In this document: positions 43,956 to 51,900 of the stretch, piece after piece
Layout: each line of letters starts with the position of its first letter
How positions within the stretch are numbered: position 1 is the first letter of the stretch
Assembly (NCBI GenBank): GCA_029287915.1
Contig: JARFQE010000023.1
Coordinates: 1-64,000, forward strand
Reading direction: 5' to 3'
Origin: Arenicellales bacterium
Lineage (GTDB): Bacteria > Pseudomonadota > Gammaproteobacteria > BMS3Bbin11
DNA: 64,000 nucleotides
Program-made: the position numbers and the translations under genes
The notes under the pieces: generated by a model
Told to the model about the DNA's origin: nothing
Databases searched by the model: none
What the model saw: the letters and a program-made list of their open reading frames with translations, nothing else

Positions 43956-44369
43956 CTGCTTCCCTTGATAATTAATAATGAACGATTAAGGTTTCTTAGT
44001 ATTATGGTACGTATTTCCATAAATCAAGAAATAACCAGCTTATAAACTAGCACCATATAGTACTAGTAAAAAGACTCAGAGACCATGAACATTTACTTTT
44101 TTCATCTTCTTAAGAGTCATTCAGGTAAACCAAACCAACCTGTACACGTCTTAATATTGTATTATGAGCGCATAACTGTTGCAATTCTATCATGAAAATA
44201 ATTGTCATAAAACCACAATTATTAGCATTAGATAGATACTCGAACATTCTGATTTATATAAAGATATAAATAAATTGATATCTGGTGATGTGTGGGGAAA
44301 TAACAGTTTGTGGCGATTTAGTGAATTTTTTTATATAGCCAGCACAGACAAGTCTGTCCATCATAGCGA
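43956..44369 (-). promoter_or_regulatory. AT-rich intergenic region upstream of the OmpA-like gene
   Basis: The stretch holds a possible promoter for the OmpA-like gene on the minus strand: TTGATT (44027-44022) with CATAAT (44006-44001) at 15 bp or TAATAC at 17 bp. A 14-bp palindrome, ACAGAC-AA-GTCTGT, lies at about 44345-44358. No gene with a ribosome-binding site was found in the remaining 300 bp. Confidence 0.35.
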
Positions 44370-44400
44370 AAAAACAAAAAAAACCGCCCGGGTGGGCGGT
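44370..44400 (-). terminator. intrinsic terminator of the rhodanese operon
   Basis: On the minus strand ACCGCCC / GGGCGGT form a 7-bp GC-rich stem with a 4-nt loop, followed by a T-rich run (complement of 44370-44382). It lies 27 bp beyond the rhodanese stop codon and closes the two-gene operon. Confidence 0.9.
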
Positions 44401-44426
44401 AATTTATACAACTGCATGGAGGATAT

Positions 44427-45116
44427 CTATTTCATATTATTTTTCATGTAGCTTTCTTTGGTGTTGCTGCCTTCAACAGTATTGAAACCAAGACTGGTCC
44501 AGGCCTGCATACCACCCCGGTACCAGAGCATCTTTTCACCGGGGTAACCCATGCCGAGCAGAGTTTTTATGTTTGCAGGAGACTGGCCACACCAGTATCC
44601 ATTACAGAAGAAAATTACAAGATGCGCATCGCTGAAGTCCCAGCTATCATCATTTTTCTGCTTAGCGCCAAGAAACTCCAGGTGTTCACCTTGTGTAATT
44701 TCATCAGCACCACCCTTGCTGATACTAACTTCTTTCCACGGAATGTTGATAGCACCAGGAATAGTGCCACTCTTACCATTAATCCAGTCCGGGGTACGTG
44801 AGTCAATCAGCACAGCATCGCGAGCTTTTACATGTTGCAACAGTTCAATTTCACCAATCGTTTTCACACTTGGATCCAGTGAAATAGGCAGTACACAGAA
44901 TGGGGGGCAAGGACGTGAAGTCTTTTCGAAATACTTACTAATTTTTGCTGAATTGTCCTGATTACGTTGGATTTTTAGTGTTTTACCTAAATGGTTAGTC
45001 TCAACAAACATCATATCCTTGGTGATGCCAACGGGTTTTCCCGCCATTGCTGCGCTAGATGCAAGCAGGGCAAAAGCCATAACACTAGCTGTCAAATTCT
45101 GTTTTAAATTCATCAT
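44427..45116 (-). CDS. secreted rhodanese-like protein
   Basis: 229 residues from the ATG at 45116 (or 45113), just after GGAGGGG. A signal peptide ends at about residue 25 (AAMA-GK), so it acts in the periplasm. A CPPFC motif (Cys70, Cys74) precedes a single rhodanese domain (residues 85-213). The active loop is FFCNGYWCGQSPANIK with Cys171 as the expected sulfur carrier and a second Cys176. WYRGGMQAW closes the domain. Second gene of an operon with the small Cys-ended protein, behind a sigma-54-type promoter. It probably transfers sulfane sulfur; donor and acceptor are unknown. Confidence 0.85.
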   Translation of the reverse strand: MMNLKQNLTASVMAFALLASSAAMAGKPVGITKDMMFVETNHLGKTLKIQRNQDNSAKISKYFEKTSRPCPPFCVLPISLDPSVKTIGEIELLQHVKARDAVLIDSRTPDWINGKSGTIPGAINIPWKEVSISKGGADEITQGEHLEFLGAKQKNDDSWDFSDAHLVIFFCNGYWCGQSPANIKTLLGMGYPGEKMLWYRGGMQAWTSLGFNTVEGSNTKESYMKNNMK

Positions 45117-45172
45117 TTCCCCTCCGGGAGTTAGTTTGGTGTTTAAGTAGTAAAAAACTTCATCGATAAAAA

Positions 45173-45367
45173 TTAGTCGCAATCTGGCTCTTCTTCTTCA
45201 GCCTTCTTATCCTTCTTGTCACCTGAGCTTTGTTTGGTCTTACTGCTTTTAGATCCTGCATCATCAGCAGTTGAGGCTGTTTCTTTTGATTTATCGGGAT
45301 CGTCGGCAAAAACAATCGGGCTACCTAGCAGTGTTACTAATGCAAATAGTGTTACTAATAGTTTCAT
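45173..45367 (-). CDS. tiny secreted Lys/Glu-rich protein ending in -Cys-Asp
   Basis: 64 residues from the ATG at 45367, with GGAG 6 nt upstream. A classic signal peptide (MKLLVTLFALVTLLGSPIVFA) leaves about 43 mature residues that are almost all charged or small (DKSKETAS ... DKKDKKAEEEE) and end in PDCD, with a single Cys at position 63. It looks unfolded. It is the first gene of the operon, 56 bp before the rhodanese. No family is recognised. The lone C-terminal Cys on a flexible arm could carry sulfur, but that is speculation. Confidence 0.65.
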   Translation of the reverse strand: MKLLVTLFALVTLLGSPIVFADDPDKSKETASTADDAGSKSSKTKQSSGDKKDKKAEEEEPDCD

Positions 45368-45468
45368 TTCCATCTCCAATTTAGTGTTTGTCTGCAGCCA
45401 GATCGTTATTCTTGCCCCATTAACACGGACGTGCTGGGTACACTGGTGACTTAGTCTTAAATATTTAA

Positions 45469-45484
45469 AGCAGAATGTGTGCCA
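45469..45484 (-). promoter_or_regulatory. sigma-54 (-24/-12) promoter of the rhodanese operon
   Basis: Minus-strand TGGCAC-ACATT-CTGCT matches the consensus TGGCAC-N5-TTGCW at all but one position, with the invariant GG and GC at the correct 10-bp separation. Transcription would start near 45458, about 90 nt before the small-protein ATG. A sigma-54 activator gene lies divergently just upstream, which strongly supports the call. Confidence 0.72.
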
Positions 45485-45524
45485 ATTATTAGTGTATGTA
45501 TTAAAAAAACTCTTGAAAGACCAT

Positions 45525-45548
45525 ATAGCAGAGACTTCACGCTGCTAT
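45525..45548. promoter_or_regulatory. dyad ATAGCAG-N10-CTGCTAT, possible activator site
   Basis: A perfect 7-bp inverted repeat with a 10-bp centre lies about 80 bp upstream of the predicted sigma-54 start. The half-site spacing fits two major-groove contacts by a Fis-type HTH dimer. A T9 run follows on the plus strand five bases later, so a weak plus-strand terminator is an alternative reading. Confidence 0.35.
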
Positions 45549-45594
45549 TAGAATTTTTTTTTACTCAGGAAGAATAAAAAAACTATGCCAAACA

Positions 45595-45640
45595 TGACAA
45601 AATCCTGACATGCTATGTCATACTATATGCCATGATGTCA
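45595..45640. promoter_or_regulatory. cluster of TGACA/TGTCA half-sites, possible enhancer
   Basis: TGACAT-GCT-ATGTCA (45606-45620) is a perfect 15-bp dyad. Extra half-sites TGACA (45595) and ATGTCA (45635-45640) lie 11 and 20 bp away, that is, on the same helix face. The cluster is about 135-180 bp upstream of the predicted sigma-54 start, a usual enhancer distance, and also upstream of the activator gene itself. Confidence 0.4.
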
Positions 45641-45768
45641 GAGAATCTGACCCGTTGCCGGTCTCATCAGAACAGATCTCTTTTTTGTAAGACACAGCGT
45701 AATAATTAAATTAAGTTGGCATTAGCATTAATTAGGACGAACTCCCAGGAACGTCCACAAAGGTGGAG

Positions 45769-45784
45769 ACCCGTTTAAACGGGT
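45769..45784 (+). promoter_or_regulatory. 16-bp perfect palindrome between RBS and activator start
   Basis: ACCCGTTTAAACGGGT is perfectly self-complementary. It lies between a good Shine-Dalgarno sequence (AGGTGGAG, 45761-45768) and the ATG at 45789. If the RNA folds into a 6-bp stem with a UUAA loop, the Shine-Dalgarno-to-ATG distance falls from 20 to 4 nt. It could instead be a DNA operator. Confidence 0.5.
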
Positions 45785-45788
45785 GATA

Positions 45789-47159
45789 ATGTTTATGAAT
45801 AAAAAAAATTTCGAGGCGCCACATTGCAAGGATATTATTGACCTTATTCCTGAGCCATTCGTGGTCATTAATAAAGAATATCAAATTGTAGCTGCTAACA
45901 AGCAGTATCGTAATAAATATCAGCATGACAATTTGGAAATTGTTGGTGATACCTGTTATCACATCTCACACCACTCCGATGTGCCTTGCCATGAAAATGG
46001 AGAGCACTGCCCATTAAAGAGTGTTTTTGATACCGGACGACCGACAGAAGTCATCCATGTCCACTATAAAAAAGACGGCGAAAAAGAACGCGTTCAATTA
46101 CGCGCACAACCGATACTTGATGAAAAAGGGAATGTGAAATACATGGCAGAATCAATGATCTGTCTGGATGACTTCGAACCAGCTGAACATGCATTAATTG
46201 GCCGTTCGAGTGCCATGATACGATTAACAAGCCTGCTGCAGAGAGTGGCTCCAACACGCTCAACCGTTCTTTTGACAGGGGAAAGCGGTGTTGGAAAAGA
46301 GAAGGTTTCTGGATATTTGCATCATTTTTCAAATTGTCATAAGGGGCCTTTTGTCGTTGTTGATTGTTCAACACTTGGTGAGCAACTCATTGAGAGTGAA
46401 TTATTCGGGCATGAAAAAGGGGCATTTACCGGTGCTACGGAGAAAAAGACAGGGCTGATTGAATCTGCCAATACGGGGACCTTGTTCATTGATGAAATAT
46501 CGGAACTACCACTGCCACTACAGACTAAGCTGCTGCGCTTTCTTGAAACGGGTACATACAGAACAGTAGGCGGCACCAAATATCGCCAGGTCGATGTACG
46601 TGTCATTGCTGCTACCAATAGAAATTTGCGCCAGATGGTGGAACAAAACAAGTTCAGAAATGACCTCTACTTCCGCTTGACAGCCTTCCCTGTCGAAATC
46701 CCCCCACTGCGGGAACGCCAAGATGATCTGCCGGCACTTGCAGAGCACTTCCTGTCGACTATTGAAGGTGGTACAGCGCATGTGCCCTTATCCGAAGAAG
46801 TAATAGAAGAGCTGTTCAAATATGATTACCCCGGCAATGTACGCGAATTACGCAATATTATGGAAAGAGCCTGCATCCTGGCCAGTCTTGACAAAATGAC
46901 ACCGGAACATCTTGTTTTTGAACAGTTCACCTATATCAATTCAAACTCAGAAGTCGTCAATTCAGCAGAGAAAGAAGCAGGGCTAGAATTGAATGACCAT
47001 CAGTTCCTCAACAGGAGTCAGGGCAGACACCCAAAAGATAGCATCCTGAATGCACTCCGGCTATGCAACGGCAATCGTTCAAGAGCCGCTCAAATGCTGG
47101 GTGTCAGCGAAAGAACCATCTATCGCTATGTAAAAAAAATGCGCGAAGAAAAACAGTAG
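45789..47159 (+). CDS. PAS-containing sigma-54-dependent transcriptional activator
   Basis: 456 residues from the ATG at 45789 (alternatives: GTG 45783, ATG 45795). Residues 10-125 are a PAS sensor with a Cys/His cluster: Cys56, His58/61/62, Cys67 and Cys74 in a CYxxxH...PC...CPL pattern. The AAA+ domain has GESGVGKE (164-171), the sigma-54 contact loop GAFTGA (211-216) and LFIDE. A Fis-type HTH (SRAAQMLGVSERTIYRYVKK) closes it. It lacks a receiver domain, so the PAS domain is the likely sensor. Divergent from the rhodanese operon, which is its probable target. Confidence 0.9.
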   Translation: MFMNKKNFEAPHCKDIIDLIPEPFVVINKEYQIVAANKQYRNKYQHDNLEIVGDTCYHISHHSDVPCHENGEHCPLKSVFDTGRPTEVIHVHYKKDGEKERVQLRAQPILDEKGNVKYMAESMICLDDFEPAEHALIGRSSAMIRLTSLLQRVAPTRSTVLLTGESGVGKEKVSGYLHHFSNCHKGPFVVVDCSTLGEQLIESELFGHEKGAFTGATEKKTGLIESANTGTLFIDEISELPLPLQTKLLRFLETGTYRTVGGTKYRQVDVRVIAATNRNLRQMVEQNKFRNDLYFRLTAFPVEIPPLRERQDDLPALAEHFLSTIEGGTAHVPLSEEVIEELFKYDYPGNVRELRNIMERACILASLDKMTPEHLVFEQFTYINSNSEVVNSAEKEAGLELNDHQFLNRSQGRHPKDSILNALRLCNGNRSRAAQMLGVSERTIYRYVKKMREEKQ

Positions 47160-47162
47160 GCC

Positions 47163-47204
47163 ATGAATCCAGGTTTGCTCGGTGGGAGCTAATGCTGGAT
47201 TCAT
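47163..47204. repeat. 10-bp inverted repeat after the activator gene
   Basis: ATGAATCCAG (47163-47172) and CTGGATTCAT (47195-47204) are perfect complements, and an inner GCTC/GAGC pair extends the stem. It lies between the converging activator and dsrE2 genes. There is no T-run, so it is not a standard intrinsic terminator; it may be a 3'-end stabilising stem. Confidence 0.6.
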
Positions 47205-47229
47205 ATCTACTGGTAATTCCATCATAAAG

Positions 47230-47829
47230 TCAGATAAATAAACTTACATCAGCCCTATGCGCAATAGGGAGAAAACTGGCGGCGCCGATCCAGTCCTGAA
47301 TTTCCGGAATAAACTCTTTCTGTTCCATGCTGAAAAGATCCACTGTCATCTGACAGGCAACCAGCTTTACATCAGCCTCAAGACAGATTGAGCGTAATTC
47401 TTCGATAGTCGCCACACCCTTGTCGCACATGGTCTTTTTCATCATGCTACTTGCCATTTTTTCAAAACCAGGCAAATTTGCCATGACGATATTGGGGATG
47501 TTCATGTTCATATCACGAAGCCAGTCAGGACCGATCGGCAATTTCATTGGCATTGCTGGATTGCCAAGCGGACTGATCTCAAGATCCAGATCTTTTTTCA
47601 GCAGATTGAGTCCATAAAAAGTAAAGAACACTGAAACGTCCCATCCAAGTGCTGCGGCTGTCGAGGCCAGAATAAATGGTGGGTATGCCATGTCCAGTGT
47701 TCCCTTCGTCGCAATAATAGTCATCGACGGCACATGATCAGCCTCACGCTGCGCCATCCGTTCATCAAACCATTTATTAAATAGATTCCTGTCCATTACA
47801 GGGTCTACTTGTGTTGCTGCGTTTCCCAT
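47230..47829 (-). CDS. dsrE2: DsrE2-like sulfur-trafficking protein
   Basis: 199 residues of the DsrE/DsrF-like fold: MTIIATKGTLDMAYPPFILASTAAALGWDVSVFFTFYGLNLLKK and a C-terminal ADVKLVACQMTVDLFSM. Cysteines are at 135, 149 and 159; Cys159 in the VACQMTVDL motif is the likely sulfur-binding residue by family position. In Allochromatium a rhodanese-TusA-DsrE2 set passes sulfane sulfur towards cytoplasmic oxidation. Here it follows tusA by 13 bp with GGAG 7 nt before the ATG. Symbol by resemblance. Confidence 0.85.
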   Translation of the reverse strand: MGNAATQVDPVMDRNLFNKWFDERMAQREADHVPSMTIIATKGTLDMAYPPFILASTAAALGWDVSVFFTFYGLNLLKKDLDLEISPLGNPAMPMKLPIGPDWLRDMNMNIPNIVMANLPGFEKMASSMMKKTMCDKGVATIEELRSICLEADVKLVACQMTVDLFSMEQKEFIPEIQDWIGAASFLPIAHRADVSLFI

Positions 47830-47842
47830 AATATCTCTCCTG

Positions 47843-48076
47843 TCAACTCTTACGGATTATGAAAGTAAATTCACCACTTTCAGCACTGTTTTGTAGGAGC
47901 TCGTTGCCGGTCTGCTTGCAGAAAGCATCAATATCCTTGACTGAACCAGGATCTGATGAAATCAATTGCAAGGTATCGCCTGATTCTAGGCTGTTAAGCG
48001 CCTTCTTTGTTTTGAGTATTGGCAAAGGACAATTCAGTCCACGTGCATCAAGTATTGTTGTTGTTTCAATATTCAT
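47843..48076 (-). CDS. tusA: TusA-family sulfur carrier protein
   Basis: 77 residues from the ATG at 48076, with GAGG 8 nt upstream; a longer frame from 48112 would run into the operator. The TusA motif LDARGLNCPLPILKTKKAL holds the persulfide-carrying Cys16. The small two-layer protein hands sulfur between partners in tRNA thiolation or, with DsrE2 beside it as here, in sulfur oxidation. Controlled most likely by the TetR regulator, whose operators lie upstream. Confidence 0.92.
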   Translation of the reverse strand: MNIETTTILDARGLNCPLPILKTKKALNSLESGDTLQLISSDPGSVKDIDAFCKQTGNELLQNSAESGEFTFIIRKS

Positions 48077-48097
48077 AGCTTTTACCTCATTATTAGA

Positions 48098-48111
48098 TGA
48101 CCGGTCGGTCA
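48098..48111. promoter_or_regulatory. TetR operator O1 upstream of tusA
   Basis: TGACCG-GT-CGGTCA is a dyad with perfect 6-bp arms, 22 bp upstream of the tusA ATG. The same arms occur upstream of the TetR gene itself, so this is most likely its binding site and would block tusA-dsrE2 transcription. Confidence 0.65.
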
Positions 48112-48194
48112 ATTTTTAATATAAATAAATGAGCTTAAACGTTCTCCAGCTCTGATTACCATAATCTTGCCACGACACCCGGTTGAAGAATAAT

Positions 48195-48204
48195 TGACCG
48201 GTCA
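48195..48204. promoter_or_regulatory. TetR-like operator O2, shorter dyad
   Basis: TGACCGGTCA, a perfect 10-bp palindrome in the tusA upstream region (84 bp above O1), shares the TGACCG arm with the other two sites but has overlapping half-sites. It may be a weaker or degenerate site. Confidence 0.45.
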
Positions 48205-48249
48205 GTTTATATAGTAGACAAGATTTTTACCAAGTAATTCATTCCTGTT

Positions 48250-48855
48250 TCAATGCTTATTGAGTTCAATACGGATTTTTTTTAGTGCCGAACCAAGACG
48301 GTATATGACTTCGGGGTCATTTTCTGCTTTTGCCAGCAGAATCAGTCCTTCAAGATAAGCAAGCATTGCCGCAGCTGTGGCATCACTGTCAAGTGGATCG
48401 ATTATGCCCTGCTCAACCGCCTCATCCAGGGTATCTCTGAAACGATCCTTCGCTGACGTAAAGACAGCATTGAGCTTGGCGCGAAGAACATCATCCTGGG
48501 TACTGATCTCGAGAGCAAGGTTACCAAAAAGACAACCTGGAATATGACCATTCAGGTCTTTATTAGATTTTTGCCAATAATATGCAGCATCAATCACATA
48601 ATCTATTCTGTCCATTGGAGGCAATGCAGGATCAAAAGCCTCGGCGACAAACCCATTAGCCCAGTCAATGGCAAATTCATCTATGACGGCCACAACGAGA
48701 TCTCTCTTGGAGGGGAAGAAATGATAAAAACTTCCCTTCTGGATTGATGCCATATCACAGATTTCCTTGATCCCCACGTCAGCATAACTACGGTTGTGGA
48801 AGCGGGTTTTCGCGACCTCTATTATTCGTTGACGGGTATCTTTGATATTGTTCAT
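48250..48855 (-). CDS. TetR-family transcriptional regulator
   Basis: 201 residues. The N-terminal HTH (residues 6-53) reads IIEVAKTRFHNRSYADVGIKEICDMASIQKGSFYHFFPSKRDL. The ligand domain has HIPGCLFGNLALEIS with Cys108, aligning by eye with the redox/electrophile-sensing Cys of E. coli NemR. Upstream of tusA-dsrE2 in the same direction and preceded by a perfect operator palindrome, so it probably represses itself and the sulfur genes. The inducer is unknown; a reactive sulfur species is a reasonable guess. Confidence 0.88.
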   Translation of the reverse strand: MNNIKDTRQRIIEVAKTRFHNRSYADVGIKEICDMASIQKGSFYHFFPSKRDLVVAVIDEFAIDWANGFVAEAFDPALPPMDRIDYVIDAAYYWQKSNKDLNGHIPGCLFGNLALEISTQDDVLRAKLNAVFTSAKDRFRDTLDEAVEQGIIDPLDSDATAAAMLAYLEGLILLAKAENDPEVIYRLGSALKKIRIELNKH

Positions 48856-48868
48856 ATATTAATGATAA

Positions 48869-48884
48869 TTGACCGGCCGGTCAA
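48869..48884. promoter_or_regulatory. TetR operator O3, autoregulatory
   Basis: TTGACCGGCCGGTCAA, a perfect 16-bp palindrome 13 bp before the TetR start codon. It is the strongest of three related sites at this locus and is placed for negative autoregulation. Confidence 0.7.
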
Positions 48885-48976
48885 ATGCAAGTTTAGTTTA
48901 TATATGTCTGTACCAGAGGCTGCAGTAAAGGATAATTTGCTGCAACTAGCAGTGCGGAAACAAATTCTTTAATTGA

Positions 48977-49801
<825 letters not shown>

Positions 49802-49886
49802 TCAAGCAGCCTGACAAATTGTGTTTTGACCTTTTCAAGTGTTGGTTGGCAGCCTGTCCAATTATTAGCACAGCACAAAATAAAGC

Positions 49887-51890
49887 TCAATCATCTTTAT
49901 GGTCGTGCTTATTTTCTTCAGCAAACTGCTGTAATGACTGCTGCACCAGAGCATTGAAACTGCCTGCCGGGAATTCATGCCGGTCATCTTCCTGACCAGC
50001 TTTCATACCTGTATATAGCTCGATGACGTCATCCAGTGTGGTTACCGCATGGATGGAAAAGAGACCATCATTAACCGCATTGATAACATCATCATCCAGC
50101 ATCAAATCTCTCAGATTTGTTTTTGGAATGACAACACCGGCATCTACTACCCTGCCATGCAATTGACAAAGATGGTAGAAACCTTCAATTTTTTTATTGA
50201 TGTCACCGACACAAAGGATCTGTCCACGCTGATCTATTGATCCAGTTAGTGCAAGATTCTGTGCCAGTGGTATTTCAGCAACCGCGGACAATATAGCCAT
50301 TATTTCAGCTGCTGAGGCACTGTCACCATCCACATATGCATATGATTGTTCAAATACCAGTGAAGCGATCAGTGACAATGGAGTATGGCGGCTATAGCGG
50401 GAAGCCAGCAGACTGGTAAGAATCAACACGCCCTTGCTATGAATTGAACCGCCAAGATTCACCTCGCGTTCAATATCAACAACAGCGCCATCACCTGGTC
50501 GAACTGCTGCGGTAATCCGTGCAGGCTCAAGATATGACTGTAAACCTGAGCCAACCATGGTGAGGCCATTGATCTGTCCAATAACCTTTCCCGACAGTTC
50601 AACTTGTGTTTCACCGTTTAATATTGCCTGCATGGCCTCGTGCCGGTCTGCCATAACCCGTTGCCTGCTCTGCTGAATAACTGCTTTAATGTGTTTATCG
50701 GTTACAATTTCCTTTGCAGCCGAATTGGCCAGTAAACTGGCTTCCCGCAGCATTCTCGAAATCATTGATCGAGAAAGCGTCAGACGATGCTGCGTACCAG
50801 TGAATTTAGCCGCCACATCGATCATCGCAGCCATTGCCTGCTTGTTTAATGGCAGACAGTGGTATTGCCTGACCAGGTCCGAAATAATTCCTGCCACAGC
50901 ATTAGTGTTCTCATCATTTCTCTCGATGTCAGATTCAAATTCAGCAATGACAGGAAACAGCTGATCGAGATCTGATTCAAGGGCCTGCAGCTGGTCGAAG
51001 GTATCGGGGTCACAAAGCAGCACCACCCGGCAAAGTAGCCGGATATTTCCATTTAGTGGTTGTCCGCCACAGGCCTGCGATGATGGTGTAGATGGAATCG
51101 CATGGAGTGGAATCAGTCCGCTTTTCAGAATGTCACGAAAAAGATTCCAATGAAGCGGATCCTCTATCAATCGCCGACCCTCAACAATCAGAAAACCATT
51201 ACTGGCCTGAATCAGCGTCCCTGCATTTATTACGCTACGACCAGTGTCTGGTTCCACACTCTGTACCCCGAGCAAGGAAGGGGCATCGGTAAATGGCTCC
51301 CATAGAATCGGCATACCTTGCTGAGAACCCGCGTGCAGAAATAACGGAATCATCCGCTGTAATTCCCGGTATTCAAACTCGGTGTTTTCACCTGCCATTA
51401 ACAAGAGACTAAAATTATCCAGCCAATTTATATACTCTGTTAACAGTGTTATATCTGAAAAACCATCGGTCAGTTCCTGTAGCATCTGTGTGTGCTGTTC
51501 TGGATCATGATTAATTGTCGCCATTACCACTTGTTGACAGACATTAATCAGGGACCTTGCATGACCGGGCTGGAGTTGTATCTCCTCGTATAGACCTGGC
51601 CTGTTGCGCACAGGAAGCAGGACACGATCCTGATCCATCGTTGTGGCTGAGGAAGATGCCACACTGTTTAGAACTGAATCGAGACAAGCCTGTCGATTTG
51701 TCCCTTCCCTGCCAACTACAATAACATGGTAACCAGAACCTGGCATGGCTAGCGCTGTACGCAATGCTGCAACAGCACGTTTCTGGCCAGTACAGGGTTT
51801 GGCCGGTGCAAACTGATCACTGCTGTTGAAACCGAATAAACTGTCATCGGTTGTCAGACGAAGCTGGCTTTGTGTAAGTGTTTCAATCAT
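49887..51890 (-). CDS. Lon-like (LonH/YcbZ type) protease
   Basis: 667 residues. The C-terminal third is a Lon protease domain with the catalytic dyad Ser524 (DGDSAS) and Lys567 (GDINKK), exactly 43 residues apart as in Lon. The N-terminal half resembles the AAA domain of YcbZ/LonH but its P-loop is degenerate (VVGREGTNRQA, no Lys), so ATP use is doubtful. There is no LAN substrate domain. Physiological substrates of this group are poorly known. It follows yoaA by 10 bp, suggesting co-transcription; the ATG has only a weak ribosome-binding site. Confidence 0.85.
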   Translation of the reverse strand: MIETLTQSQLRLTTDDSLFGFNSSDQFAPAKPCTGQKRAVAALRTALAMPGSGYHVIVVGREGTNRQACLDSVLNSVASSSATTMDQDRVLLPVRNRPGLYEEIQLQPGHARSLINVCQQVVMATINHDPEQHTQMLQELTDGFSDITLLTEYINWLDNFSLLLMAGENTEFEYRELQRMIPLFLHAGSQQGMPILWEPFTDAPSLLGVQSVEPDTGRSVINAGTLIQASNGFLIVEGRRLIEDPLHWNLFRDILKSGLIPLHAIPSTPSSQACGGQPLNGNIRLLCRVVLLCDPDTFDQLQALESDLDQLFPVIAEFESDIERNDENTNAVAGIISDLVRQYHCLPLNKQAMAAMIDVAAKFTGTQHRLTLSRSMISRMLREASLLANSAAKEIVTDKHIKAVIQQSRQRVMADRHEAMQAILNGETQVELSGKVIGQINGLTMVGSGLQSYLEPARITAAVRPGDGAVVDIEREVNLGGSIHSKGVLILTSLLASRYSRHTPLSLIASLVFEQSYAYVDGDSASAAEIMAILSAVAEIPLAQNLALTGSIDQRGQILCVGDINKKIEGFYHLCQLHGRVVDAGVVIPKTNLRDLMLDDDVINAVNDGLFSIHAVTTLDDVIELYTGMKAGQEDDRHEFPAGSFNALVQQSLQQFAEENKHDHKDD

Positions 51891-51900
51891 TATAACTATC

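Noticed and set aside
45525..45562. Small RNA ending at the ATAGCAG hairpin plus T9
   Set aside because: The U-run starts several bases after the stem and no promoter or conserved RNA body was seen; better read as a possible regulator site.
45717..45731. Possible -24/-12 promoter on the plus strand before the activator gene (TGGCAT ... TTAA)
   Set aside because: The -24 half is present but the invariant GC at -12 is missing, so it is not a sigma-54 promoter.
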